Positions 16,254 to 24,187 of a stretch of 34,007 nucleotides of DNA are shown here, piece after piece. This DNA comes from PALSA-612 sp046729255 (GTDB lineage Bacteria > Actinomycetota > Thermoleophilia > Gaiellales > Gaiellaceae): positions 1-34,007 of the forward strand of contig JBKPGF010000001.1 of the NCBI GenBank assembly GCA_046729255.1, read 5' to 3'. Numbering within the stretch: the stretch's first letter is position 1; the number at the start of each line of letters is the position of its first letter. The notes below the pieces were generated by a model. It was not told the origin of the DNA. It saw only the letters and a list, made by a program, of their open reading frames with translations, and searched no databases. The translations under genes and the position numbers were made by a program.

Positions 16254-18901
16254 CGCGTTCTGGACAGCGCGAGATTGGCCTGGTCGGCCAGCCCGGCGAG
16301 CATCTTCAGCTGGAGCTCGCGGAACGTCTCACCGTCGCGTGCGCCCGCTGCGAGGAACGCCATGCGTTCACGCTCGAGGACGAACGGTGCCACGGCGACG
16401 TCGCCCCCGTAGACCAGCTCGGCGGCTCCCGGGATCTCGCGGTAGTCCTCCGGTTGGAGAACGAACGGCTCCGGCCGTTCCGAGAACGGCTTCGCGGCGT
16501 CGGCGGGAAACCGAGCGGCGAGGAGCTGGCGTCGGCGGTCATCGTCCACTGCCTCTCCCGCTACGGCAGCAGCGCCGACCTCGCCACCAGGGTCGAGCTG
16601 TAGCCAGAGCGAGACCTCGGCGGCGTTGAGGTTGTCTGCGGCAAGCCGCACGATCCGCTCATCGACCTCGTGGGCTTCGGCGCGGGAAAGAGCGCGCGCG
16701 TACTCGAGCAGCGCGTCGGCGACATGGAGGCTCTGCTCGCGGTGCTGGGCAAGCCGCGCCTTCTGGAGCGCCATCGCCGCGCGGTACGAGAGCCCCTCGA
16801 GCAGCCGCAGCCATTCGTCCGTGAACCCGCGCTCGCTGCACTTCGGGCGCGCGACCGTGAGCCATCCGCGCACGCCGTGCCCGGAGGGAAGCGGTGCGAC
16901 AGCGATCGGGCCGATGCCGGCCAGCTCCGGCCGCCGGAACAGCTCCGCCAGCTCGTCCGCATCGACGAGTCGCGGTGACGACGAAGCCTCCATGAACGTC
17001 TCGGCAGCGAGCCGTGGAAGCCGTGTGTCGCACATCGCTGCCTCGAGATAGGTATTGCGGCAGCCTGTGCACGCGAGGCACCTGAAGTCGCCGTCGCGCG
17101 GCGCCTCGAGCCACAGCGACACGACGTCGCACTCGAGCAGCGCCGCAGTCGCCTTCACCGTCTCGTCCGCGATCTCGTCGGGCGTGCTCGCATGCGAGAT
17201 CGCATCTGCGAACTCGAGCCACGCCCTCGCATGTGCCGCCTCCAGTCGCTGGGTCTCGTAGAGCCGAGCGTTCTCGAGCGAGACGGCGGCGTAGCCAGCG
17301 AGGACCTCGAGCAATCGAACGTCGCTCTCGTCGAACTGCGACACGCCGAGCTTCGAGAGGAAGACGACGCCCGTGACCCGGCTCCCGTAACGGAGCGGAA
17401 CGGCGATCACCGACTCGTCGACGCTCTCGGTGCCGGGGATCTGCATCGCGAAGTCGCACTCGAGCGCATTTGCGACGAGCACCGAGCGGCCCGTCAGCGC
17501 GACGTGACCGGTGATGCCCATGCCGAGCTCGATGCGTGTCGCCTGCACCTGCGCCTCTTCGGTGACGCCGTCGCCCTTCACGGCGACGGGCACGACGTGG
17601 TTCTCCTCCACGAGGTAGACGCGGCAGCTGTGGTAGTCGATGAGGCCTCGCAGCTCGCTCACGATCGCCTCCGAGATGTCCTTCACGCTGTTCAGGCGGT
17701 TGAGCCGCGCGGCGACGCTCTGCAGCATCTTCAGGTGGGCTACCGAGCGGACGTCGCGGCCGGCGTCCAAGCTGCTCGGCCGCTCGCCGACGTCACCGGC
17801 GTATACGACGATCCGGTTCTTCCCGCGTGCCTTCGCGGCCATCATCGCCGTCTCGGCGCAGTCCACGAGGTCACGCGGGTTGCCGGCGTTGTCGGGGCCG
17901 TGAGCGATGCCGATGGAAATCGTGATCTCACCGGCGGCGTCGACAGGCCGCGACTCGAGCCGCTCGGTGAGCCGACGGGCGAGGCCGAGGGCATCGCCGG
18001 CGTTGCAGGAGGGCATGATCACGGCGAACTCCTCGCCACCGAGTCGGCAGACGACGTCGCTCGAGCGCACGAGTGACGACGTGAGCTCCGCCAGGCCGAC
18101 GAGGATCTCGTCGCCGACGGCGTGGCCGCAGATGTCGTTCACCCGCTTGAACTCGTCGATGTCGAACATCAGCAGGGCGACGGAGTCCCGCGCCCTGCTG
18201 GCGCGCGTCAGCTCTGCGCGAAGGCGCTCGTGAAAGTTGCGGTGGTTGTAGAGCCCGGTCAGCGAGTCGGTCTGGGCCTGGTGCTCGAGCCGTGCGCGCA
18301 CCTGCGCGTTGTCGAGCGCGAGCGCAGCCGCGTCGCCGAACCACTTCGCCAACTCGAACTCGTCTTCGTCGAAGGCTGCTGACTCACCGAGCCGGTAGAT
18401 GTTGAGCGCGCCTTTCAGCGAGCCGCGGGCGACGAGGGGGATCGAGACGAGCGCCTCCGACTCTGCGGGCGTGCCCGGAATGAAGGCGACACGTGGATCG
18501 AGATGCGCCTGATTTGCGAGCACGGGCTCGCGGTTGACGACCGCCCAGCCGGTGATGCCCTGACCGAAGGCAGGGCGCGTCCGCATGATCTCGCTCTCCC
18601 ACTCGGAGCGCGCGAGGACGGGAATCAGCTCGCGACGTGCGTTGTCTGCCTCGTAGATCTGCAGCGCGTCGTAGGGGACGAGGTCGTTGAGCGTGTCCGC
18701 CATGCGGTCGAGCAGCGTGTCGAGGCTCTGCTCCGAGAGAACGTGGTGGAAGACCTCCGCAAGGCGCCGATACGACTCGACGAGCGCGTCCGCCTGACGC
18801 GCGCCGTTCGGCTGCGGCCAGGCAGGGTCGGGAGATGGCAGTGCCACATGCCTCTTATCGGCACGCCCGATGTGCCGCTTGAGAAGAACGGGGGAACCCA
18901 T
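16250..18901 (-). CDS. GAF-GGDEF-multi-GAF diguanylate cyclase
   Basis: About 883 residues from ATG 18901; GTG 18937 and GTG 18850 are other possible starts. Order: GAF (about 45-195), GGDEF (about 210-365), then GAF domains near 380-540 and 560-720, and a weaker GAF-like end. The cyclase motif is GGEEF at about 288-292. Five residues before it, RSSD forms the RxxD inhibitory site, so both synthesis of c-di-GMP and product feedback look intact. No membrane segment or EAL/HD-GYP domain. The third GAF contains CLACTGC plus two nearby cysteines, a possible metal or redox site. ATG 18901 lies exactly in the loop of a repeat hairpin, which may control translation. The signal sensed is unknown. Confidence 0.9.
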   Translation of the reverse strand: MGSPVLLKRHIGRADKRHVALPSPDPAWPQPNGARQADALVESYRRLAEVFHHVLSEQSLDTLLDRMADTLNDLVPYDALQIYEADNARRELIPVLARSEWESEIMRTRPAFGQGITGWAVVNREPVLANQAHLDPRVAFIPGTPAESEALVSIPLVARGSLKGALNIYRLGESAAFDEDEFELAKWFGDAAALALDNAQVRARLEHQAQTDSLTGLYNHRNFHERLRAELTRASRARDSVALLMFDIDEFKRVNDICGHAVGDEILVGLAELTSSLVRSSDVVCRLGGEEFAVIMPSCNAGDALGLARRLTERLESRPVDAAGEITISIGIAHGPDNAGNPRDLVDCAETAMMAAKARGKNRIVVYAGDVGERPSSLDAGRDVRSVAHLKMLQSVAARLNRLNSVKDISEAIVSELRGLIDYHSCRVYLVEENHVVPVAVKGDGVTEEAQVQATRIELGMGITGHVALTGRSVLVANALECDFAMQIPGTESVDESVIAVPLRYGSRVTGVVFLSKLGVSQFDESDVRLLEVLAGYAAVSLENARLYETQRLEAAHARAWLEFADAISHASTPDEIADETVKATAALLECDVVSLWLEAPRDGDFRCLACTGCRNTYLEAAMCDTRLPRLAAETFMEASSSPRLVDADELAELFRRPELAGIGPIAVAPLPSGHGVRGWLTVARPKCSERGFTDEWLRLLEGLSYRAAMALQKARLAQHREQSLHVADALLEYARALSRAEAHEVDERIVRLAADNLNAAEVSLWLQLDPGGEVGAAAVAGEAVDDDRRRQLLAARFPADAAKPFSERPEPFVLQPEDYREIPGAAELVYGGDVAVAPFVLERERMAFLAAGARDGETFRELQLKMLAGLADQANLALSRTR

Positions 18902-19006
18902 GGTTCCCCCGTTAGCCCCCTCCTTTGCAGTACTCACAGCTCACTTCGGCTCGGGCTTTCGGCGGCCAGAGCCCGCCTTCGCCCAGCAACGGCGGCGCGT
19001 TTCAAG
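18888..19006 (-). repeat. Structured intergenic repeat, family 1, short-hairpin form (copy 2)
   Basis: Aligns with 7993-8112 over its whole length. On the minus strand: CTTGAAA, TGGGCGAAGG, a 6-bp stem CGGGCT/AGCCCG (18952-18957 with 18970-18975), then AAAGGAGGGGGC (18926-18915) and an 11-bp hairpin (18888-18898 with 18902-18912) with loop ATG. Compared with copy 1 the outer two pairs change from AT/AT to AC/GT, a compensated change. It occupies most of the gap between cofE and the GGDEF gene and runs into the latter's 5' end. Confidence 0.75.
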
Positions 19007-19063
19007 CGAAGGGAGCTAGGACGCTGTGGCCCAGCCGCCGCAGGACCAACGCCAGTCACCTTG

Positions 19064-19834
19064 CTAGGGGAAGAGGTTTCGGTCGGGGGGCATCACGAGC
19101 TCGCGAGCGGAGCCGAGGCCGCGTACGTCGAGCCCGCGGACGACCGCGGCCGGCACCCCCGCGAGCTTGCCCATGACAAGCTCGGCAGCCGAAGCGATCT
19201 CGTCGGCGACGGCGATCACCGTCGTGCGCAGCTCGTGGCCCGTCGAGTCGACCTCGCCCCGCCAGTCGGCGAGCGGCGTGATGCCCGCTACGCCGATCGC
19301 GACGTCGACGATGCCGTTGCGGAACGGACGGCCGAACGAGTCACTGACCACGAGCCCGACGTCGCGTCCGGTGCGCTCGCCGATCTTCTCGCGAATGGTT
19401 GCTGCAGACGCGTCGGGATCGAGCGGCAGGAGCACGAGCGTTCCCGGCTCGGGCGCGTTCGAGGCGTCGACGCCGGCAGACGCGCACACGAAGCCGTGGC
19501 GCGTCTCCGCAATCACGAGCGGCGGGCGTGTGCGGACGATCTGCGCCGCCTCACGGAGGATCACCTCCAGGTGACGAGCGTCGTGGCCGGCGGCGAGCTC
19601 GATCGCGGCAGCTGACGGCTCGACGTCCTCGAGCCGGACGACCCGCCCTTCGGACTTCGAGACGACCTTCTGGGAGACGACGACTACGTCGGCCTCCTCG
19701 AGCTCGACCGCGTCGGCGATGAGCTCACCGAGGTCATCTCCCTCGGCGATCTCCGGGAGCCCTTCGACCGGGAGGACGCGGAGCTCAGGCAGCGGCCAGC
19801 ACCGCCTCGGCAAGAGCTCTCCGGCTCTGCGCAT
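19064..19834 (-). CDS. cofE: Coenzyme F420-0:L-glutamate ligase
   Basis: About 256 residues; the catalytic fold spans nearly all of it. VVVVSQKVVSKSEGRVV is the family signature, RHGFVCASAGVDASN and VVSDSFGRPFRNG mark the GTP and metal sites. It adds glutamates to F420-0 using GTP. It overlaps the end of cofD by 50 bases if ATG 19834 is used; TTG 19813 is an alternative, since the recognisable fold begins only at about residue 17 (LRVLPVEGLPEIAEGDDL). It lacks the C-terminal FMN-reductase domain of mycobacterial FbiB, so the dehydro-F420 reductase step must be encoded elsewhere or be unnecessary. Confidence 0.93.
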   Translation of the reverse strand: MRRAGELLPRRCWPLPELRVLPVEGLPEIAEGDDLGELIADAVELEEADVVVVSQKVVSKSEGRVVRLEDVEPSAAAIELAAGHDARHLEVILREAAQIVRTRPPLVIAETRHGFVCASAGVDASNAPEPGTLVLLPLDPDASAATIREKIGERTGRDVGLVVSDSFGRPFRNGIVDVAIGVAGITPLADWRGEVDSTGHELRTTVIAVADEIASAAELVMGKLAGVPAAVVRGLDVRGLGSARELVMPPDRNLFP

Positions 19835-20711
19835 CGCTCATGACCGTTCCCGTGACGACGCAGCGCACGCCGGCTGCTTCCACGTCGCCTGCGCCGTCGG
19901 CGTCGGCGCGATCGATGACGAGGGCGTCCACGAGGCCCTGATAGCAGGTTGCGACGCGCCGAGGCGACGTGCCGCCGGCCAGGCGCTCGAGCATCCGGTC
20001 AGCGGGGCCCTTGAGCGCGCGGCCGCCGACGATCGGGCTGACGGCGACGCACGGCACGCGCCGTCGGTCGAGCGCCGCCCGGACCTCGGCCACTGCGAGG
20101 ATGGGCCAGATGGAGATGAACGGGTTGCTGGGGGCGATCACGATGAGCTCTGCGCTGTCGAGCGCCTCGAGCACCCCCGGCGCGGGCTTCGCCTCGGACT
20201 CCCCTTCGAAGCGCACGCGGTCGACCTCGTCGCGGTGTTGACGGGCGACGAACCACTCTTGGAACGAGAACGAGCCGGCCGGCGTGTCGACCCAGGTCCG
20301 CAGGCGGTCGTCGGTGGCAGGCAGCAGCCTCACATTGACACCGAGCGATGTCGTCAGCTTCGCCGTCACGACGGAGAGCGCCTCCCCGGCACGCAACGCC
20401 TCCGTCCGTACGAGGTGCAAGCCGAGGTCACGGTCGCCGAGCTGAAACCAAGCCTCGCCGCCCAGCTCGGTCACGACCTCCATCGCCTGCCAGGTCTCGT
20501 CCGCCCGGCCCCAGCCGCGCTCCTCGTCGGCGAGGCCCGCGAGCGCGTAGAGGATGCTGTCGAGGTCGGGCGAGACATGAAGGCCGAGCACCTCCACGTC
20601 GTCGCCGACGTTGCCGATCACGGTCACGGACGGCGGCTCCACCACTTCCACGAGGCCGCGCAGGAAGCGGGCGCCGCCCACGCCACCCGAGAGCACGACG
20701 ATTGCGGCCAT
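19785..20711 (-). CDS. cofD: 2-phospho-L-lactate transferase (CofD/FbiA)
   Basis: 308 residues from ATG 20711. VVLSGGVGGARFLRGL at the start, VIGNVGDDVEVLGLHVSPDL (metal and phosphate binding) and IAPSNPFISIWPILAV are typical of CofD. It transfers the activated lactyl or enolpyruvyl phosphate from the CofC product to FO, making (dehydro-)F420-0. A frame open far upstream is the shadow of the polX-like gene. It is divergent from that gene with only 23 bases between starts; TAGTGT ten bases before the ATG (20727-20722, minus strand) is a possible -10. cofE follows with overlap, so the two are coupled. Confidence 0.94.
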   Translation of the reverse strand: MAAIVVLSGGVGGARFLRGLVEVVEPPSVTVIGNVGDDVEVLGLHVSPDLDSILYALAGLADEERGWGRADETWQAMEVVTELGGEAWFQLGDRDLGLHLVRTEALRAGEALSVVTAKLTTSLGVNVRLLPATDDRLRTWVDTPAGSFSFQEWFVARQHRDEVDRVRFEGESEAKPAPGVLEALDSAELIVIAPSNPFISIWPILAVAEVRAALDRRRVPCVAVSPIVGGRALKGPADRMLERLAGGTSPRRVATCYQGLVDALVIDRADADGAGDVEAAGVRCVVTGTVMSDAQSRRALAEAVLAAA

Positions 20712-20734
20712 GCGGTGGCGGACACTATCTGGAC

Positions 20735-22357
20735 GTGAACGACCATCTGGCGAACTCGGCGATCGCCGACCGTCTCGAGTCGCTCGCCACGCTGCTCGAG
20801 CTCGCCGGCGCCAATCCGTTCGCCGCCAGGGCGTATCGTCGGGCGGCCGCACTCGTACGCGAGACGAAAGCGCCGGTGGCGGAACTCGTACGCCAAGGAC
20901 GCGTTCGCGAGCTGCGAGGCATCGGGTCGAGCATCGAGGCACGCTTGCGCGAGCTCGTGGAGACGGGCGAGATCGCAGAGATCGAGCAGCTCGAGCGCGA
21001 GCTGCCGCCGGAGCTGATCGGGTTCGGCCGCTACCTCGGGCTCTCGACGCATCGCACGCTCCAGGTCGCGCAGGCTCTCGACGTGCGGACGGCAGACGAG
21101 CTGCGGGCCGCCGCGCAGGCGGGGCGTTTGCGCGAGGTGCCCGGCATCGGCCCGAAGACGGAGGCGAAGCTGCTCGAGCGTCTGAGCAAATCGGAGCAGC
21201 CGCGACCCCGCCGACGGTTGTTGCTGAGCAACGCACGCGCGATCGTCGGGAGGGTCGCCGCCGCGCTCGGCGGAGAGCCTGCCGGCGACGTGCGTCGGTG
21301 GCGGGACGAGCCCCAGAGGCTCGCCGTGGTCGTCCCGTCGGAGCACCCGGAGACGGTGCTCGACGCGTTCGCCGCGCTGCCGGAGATTGTCGCCGTCGTC
21401 GAGCAGGAGGCGCAGCGTGCCGTCGGCGTGACGGTAGATGGCGTCGCGGTGGAGGTGATCGTGGCGCCGCCGGACCGCTTCGGCACCGAGCTGCTCCGGG
21501 CGACGGGAACGGAGGAATACGTGCGGGCGCTCGAGCCTCTACCCGGCGCGGCGCGCGAGGTCGACGCCTACGGCGCGCTTGGCATCCCGTTCTGTCCACC
21601 GGAGCTTCGCGAACAGCCGTTTCGCGACTCTCCGCCCGACCTGCTTGAGCTGGACGACGTCCGCGGCGACCTCCACTGCCACACGACATGGTCGGACGGC
21701 AGGTCGACGGTGGACGAGATGGCGCACGCCGCGCGCGAGCTGGGGTACGAGTATCTCGCGATCTGCGACCACACACCCGCGGTGGGCGCCGTGAAGGGAC
21801 TGACCGCGGACGAGCTCCGCCGGCAGACGCAGGAGATCGAGAGTGCAAACGAGCGCGTCGCCCCGTTCCGCGTCCTCCGAGGCGTCGAGTGCGACATCCT
21901 CCCCGACGGACGGCTCGACCTACCCGACTCGCTACTCGCAGAGCTCGACTGGGTGCAGGCAAGCGTGCACGGCGGCCAGCGCATGCCGCGGCGCGAGCTG
22001 ACGAAGCGGGTGGAGGAAGCCCTGCGCAACCCCCACGTGCGGTGCCTGTCCCACCCGATGGGGCGGATCATCGGCCACCGGCCAGAGAATGCACTCGACC
22101 TCGAGCGGGTGATCGAGGTCGCGCTCGAGACAGGTGTGGCGCTCGAGGTGAACGGGCTCGCGGACCGGCTCGATCTCCGCGGGGAGCTCGTCCGGCTCGC
22201 GGTCGAGTCAGGCGTGGGCGTCGTCGTGAACACCGACGCCCACTCCGCCCGCGGCCTCGCGAGCATGCCGCTCGCCGTGGGCACCGCGCGACGCGGCTGG
22301 GCCAGGGCCGCCGACGTGGTCAACACACAGCCGCTGGAGACGATTCTCGCGAGCTAG
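20735..22357 (+). CDS. PolX-like protein: polymerase site degenerate, PHP nuclease site intact
   Basis: 540 residues from GTG 20735. Helix-hairpin-helix motifs RGIGSSIEARL (61-71) and VPGIGPKTEAKL (135-146) bind DNA. Where PolX carries GSxRRG and DxD, this protein reads GDVRRWRDEPQRLAVVV (184-200), so both palm aspartates appear to be Arg195 and Ala197, and the third is Glu240. Polymerase activity is therefore doubtful. The C-terminal PHP domain keeps all ligands: His314, His316, Asp321, His346, Glu385, His412, His440, Asp501, His503, so 3'-5' exonuclease or AP-endonuclease action is likely. It is slightly shorter than usual (about 570). Divergent from cofD with 23 bases between starts. Probably a DNA-repair nuclease. 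Confidence 0.88.
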   Translation: MNDHLANSAIADRLESLATLLELAGANPFAARAYRRAAALVRETKAPVAELVRQGRVRELRGIGSSIEARLRELVETGEIAEIEQLERELPPELIGFGRYLGLSTHRTLQVAQALDVRTADELRAAAQAGRLREVPGIGPKTEAKLLERLSKSEQPRPRRRLLLSNARAIVGRVAAALGGEPAGDVRRWRDEPQRLAVVVPSEHPETVLDAFAALPEIVAVVEQEAQRAVGVTVDGVAVEVIVAPPDRFGTELLRATGTEEYVRALEPLPGAAREVDAYGALGIPFCPPELREQPFRDSPPDLLELDDVRGDLHCHTTWSDGRSTVDEMAHAARELGYEYLAICDHTPAVGAVKGLTADELRRQTQEIESANERVAPFRVLRGVECDILPDGRLDLPDSLLAELDWVQASVHGGQRMPRRELTKRVEEALRNPHVRCLSHPMGRIIGHRPENALDLERVIEVALETGVALEVNGLADRLDLRGELVRLAVESGVGVVVNTDAHSARGLASMPLAVGTARRGWARAADVVNTQPLETILAS

Positions 22358-22629
22358 AGGGCGGCGCCGGGACCCGAGGTCGTCCACTCGGAGAGGTCGT
22401 ACCAGTGCGACTCCCGCAGCGCCTCGACGACGGCCGGATGCGTGTGCGCCGTGTAGTACACGTGGCGGTCGATGTCGCAGCAGATCTCGATCTCCTCGAG
22501 CGTGGCCGGATCGAGGTTCACCAGCGCATCGGCGGGCAGCTGCGCCTCGGACACCGCGTAGTGCTTGAACTGGAGATCGGCGGCGATCTCCATCAGCTCC
22601 GGCCAGTCGGGACAGGTTCGGTAACTCAT
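22354..22629 (-). CDS. Small conserved-looking hypothetical protein
   Basis: 91 residues, not recognised. It starts MSYRTCPDWPELMEIAADLQ and ends with ESHWYDLSEWTTSGPGAAL; mostly helical, with acidic patches and a cysteine pair in IEICCDIDRHVYYTAHTHP. HTH is a simple His-Thr-His string here, not a DNA-binding motif. Soluble, no signal peptide. Its stop overlaps the convergent PolX-like gene by four bases. Natural residue usage and the exact end-to-end packing support a real gene. Function unknown. Confidence 0.65.
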   Translation of the reverse strand: MSYRTCPDWPELMEIAADLQFKHYAVSEAQLPADALVNLDPATLEEIEICCDIDRHVYYTAHTHPAVVEALRESHWYDLSEWTTSGPGAAL

Positions 22630-22652
22630 GGGCCGCTCTCCGTCCCATGAGC

Positions 22653-22767
22653 GGGGAGGGGGACCGGGGGAACTTCGAAGCCGAGCACAAAGGTGGCAGC
22701 GAAGCTGCCGACGTTGGTGCGAGGCGAAGAAGAGACGCTGAAGGCGTCAACCGGGAGGTTCCTCCGG
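22653..22767 (+). repeat. Structured repeat, family 1, long form (unit 1 of tandem pair)
   Basis: After the box GGGGAGGGGG a 10-bp stem, 22664-22673 with 22758-22767 (one G-T pair), encloses two sub-structures. The first is CTTCG/CGAAG (22673-22677, 22725-22729) closing GCAC/GTGC over facing GA dinucleotides and a 6-bp hairpin GGCAGC/GCTGCC (22695-22709). The second is a hairpin GACGC/GCGTC (22734-22748). Strand chosen by the purine box; the transcribed strand is unknown. The 334-base gap 22630-22963 holds only this pair of units and no credible gene. Confidence 0.7.
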
Positions 22768-22818
22768 CATGGTTCGAGCGCGCCGGCATGGACGGCGCGC
22801 GAGACGCGATCTTGAAAG

Positions 22819-22935
22819 AAGGAGGCACGTGGAGGAAACTTCGAAGCCGAGGGCAAAGGCGGCCGCGCAGCGGCACGTCTTGGCACGAGGCGAAGAAGTG
22901 GCGCTGCCAACGGCGGCGCCAACATGGTTTCCCCC
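22819..22935 (+). repeat. Structured repeat, family 1, long form (unit 2 of tandem pair)
   Basis: Repeats unit 1 at a constant offset of 166 bases: AAGGAGG (22819-22825), closing stem GGAGGAAAC/GTTTCCCCC (22831-22839 with 22927-22935, one mismatch), then the identical strings AACTTCGAAGCC (22837) and GAGGCGAAGAAG (22887). The inner hairpins keep pairing with different bases: GCCGC/GCGGC (22862-22874) in place of GGCAGC/GCTGCC, and GGCGC/GCGCC (22900-22920) in place of GACGC/GCGTC. Confidence 0.7.
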
Positions 22936-22963
22936 CCCGGAGCGAGACGAAGTCGAGCGACGC

Positions 22964-24187
22964 TCACGAATCTGTTGTACCAGCGGCTTCGGCGTCCGCG
23001 GACCACTGACCGTCGATCCGGACGAGGCCCGTCTCGCCGTCGGACGGGTAGACGACGAACCGGGCCGCATCGTCGAGCCAATGGTAGAGGCGTCCACCTG
23101 CCGCGTCGGTCAGCTCCAGGCGCAGACGAAAGCGGCCGTCGGCGAGCGGCAGGCTCGCGACGTCGAAGCGGAAACGCTGCTCGCGGGCGCCGTCGCGCCA
23201 TCCGATGTCGGCCGTACTCGTGCGGCCGGCGGCAAGGACGAGACCTGCCTCGTCCCGGAGCTCCCACGAGAGACGGGGTGCCGCCACGTCCGGCCCGGAG
23301 TCGATGCGGACCTGAACCGCCAGCGACTCGCCGGGAGAGAACTGCTTTCGCTCCTCCCCGCCGGGGCCCATCAGCCGACATGCGGCGATTCGTGCCTCAC
23401 CCGTCCCGTACTCGCTGAGCCCGGCGGCTCGCTCGTCGGGGGCGCGCTGCTCGGCGAGCAGCCGGTGGTACTGGGTGATCGCTTCGCGCGTAGGGCCGTC
23501 GAACGCCACCTCGCCCTCCCGCAGCAGCACGGCTCGCGAGCAGAGCCGGTCGACCGAGGCGGCGTCGTGGGATACGAAGACGATCGTCCCGCCGCGCTGT
23601 TTGAACTCGAAGATCTTCCCGAAGCATTTGCGCTGGAACTCCTCGTCGCCGACCGCGAATACCTCGTCGAGCAGCAGGACGTCGACGTCGAGATGGGCGG
23701 CGATCGCAAAGCCGAGCCGCATATACATGCCGGCGGAGTACGTCCGGACGGGGACGTCGATGAAGCGCTCGAGCTCTGCGAAGGCGACGATCTCCTCCAT
23801 GTGGCGCCGGATGGCGTCGCGCTTGAGGCCGAGAATGGCGCCGTTCAGATAGACGTTCTCGCGCCCCGTGAACTCGGGGTGGAAGCCGGCGCCGAGCTCC
23901 AGCAGCGATCCGACGCGCCCGTCGACGGCAACGGTCCCGGACGTCGGCTTGATGATCCCCGCGACGAGCCGGAGCAGCGTTGTCTTGCCAGAGCCGTTGC
24001 GGCCGATCAGGCCGACTGCCTCACCCGGTGCGATGCTCGCGGACACGTTGCGCAGCGCCCAGACGTCGGTTCCGCGCGAACGCCGCCTGGCGACGAGCAG
24101 CTCCTTCAGCGTGCGCACCGGCTGCGGGTAGACGCGGAAGCGGCGGCTGGCCCGCTCGATCTCGATGGCGCCTGGCTGCTGCGTCAT
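22964..24187 (-). CDS. wzt: Polysaccharide ABC transporter ATPase with sugar-binding C-terminal domain (Wzt)
   Basis: 407 residues. ATPase part: Walker A GRNGSGKT (62-69), signature TYSAGMYMRLG, Walker B DVLLLDEV and switch FVSHD, all complete. From about residue 265 there is a beta-rich extension (FSPGESLAVQVRIDSG, LSWELRDEAGLVLAAGRTST) matching the Wzt carbohydrate-binding domain that recognises a capped O-antigen or similar glycan before export. It pairs with the Wzm permease at 26866-27663, although the hem genes and one plus-strand gene lie between them. Its ATG overlaps the hemH stop (ATGA). It ends before the structured tandem repeat. Confidence 0.92.
   Translation of the reverse strand: MTQQPGAIEIERASRRFRVYPQPVRTLKELLVARRRSRGTDVWALRNVSASIAPGEAVGLIGRNGSGKTTLLRLVAGIIKPTSGTVAVDGRVGSLLELGAGFHPEFTGRENVYLNGAILGLKRDAIRRHMEEIVAFAELERFIDVPVRTYSAGMYMRLGFAIAAHLDVDVLLLDEVFAVGDEEFQRKCFGKIFEFKQRGGTIVFVSHDAASVDRLCSRAVLLREGEVAFDGPTREAITQYHRLLAEQRAPDERAAGLSEYGTGEARIAACRLMGPGGEERKQFSPGESLAVQVRIDSGPDVAAPRLSWELRDEAGLVLAAGRTSTADIGWRDGAREQRFRFDVASLPLADGRFRLRLELTDAAGGRLYHWLDDAARFVVYPSDGETGLVRIDGQWSADAEAAGTTDS

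Noticed and set aside
20348..20734. N-terminal extension of the PolX-like gene
   Set aside because: Arg/Pro-rich shadow of cofD; the HhH-containing protein starts naturally at GTG 20735.
22653..22935. CRISPR array
   Set aside because: Only two units, spaced 166 bases apart, with internal covarying hairpins and no cas genes.
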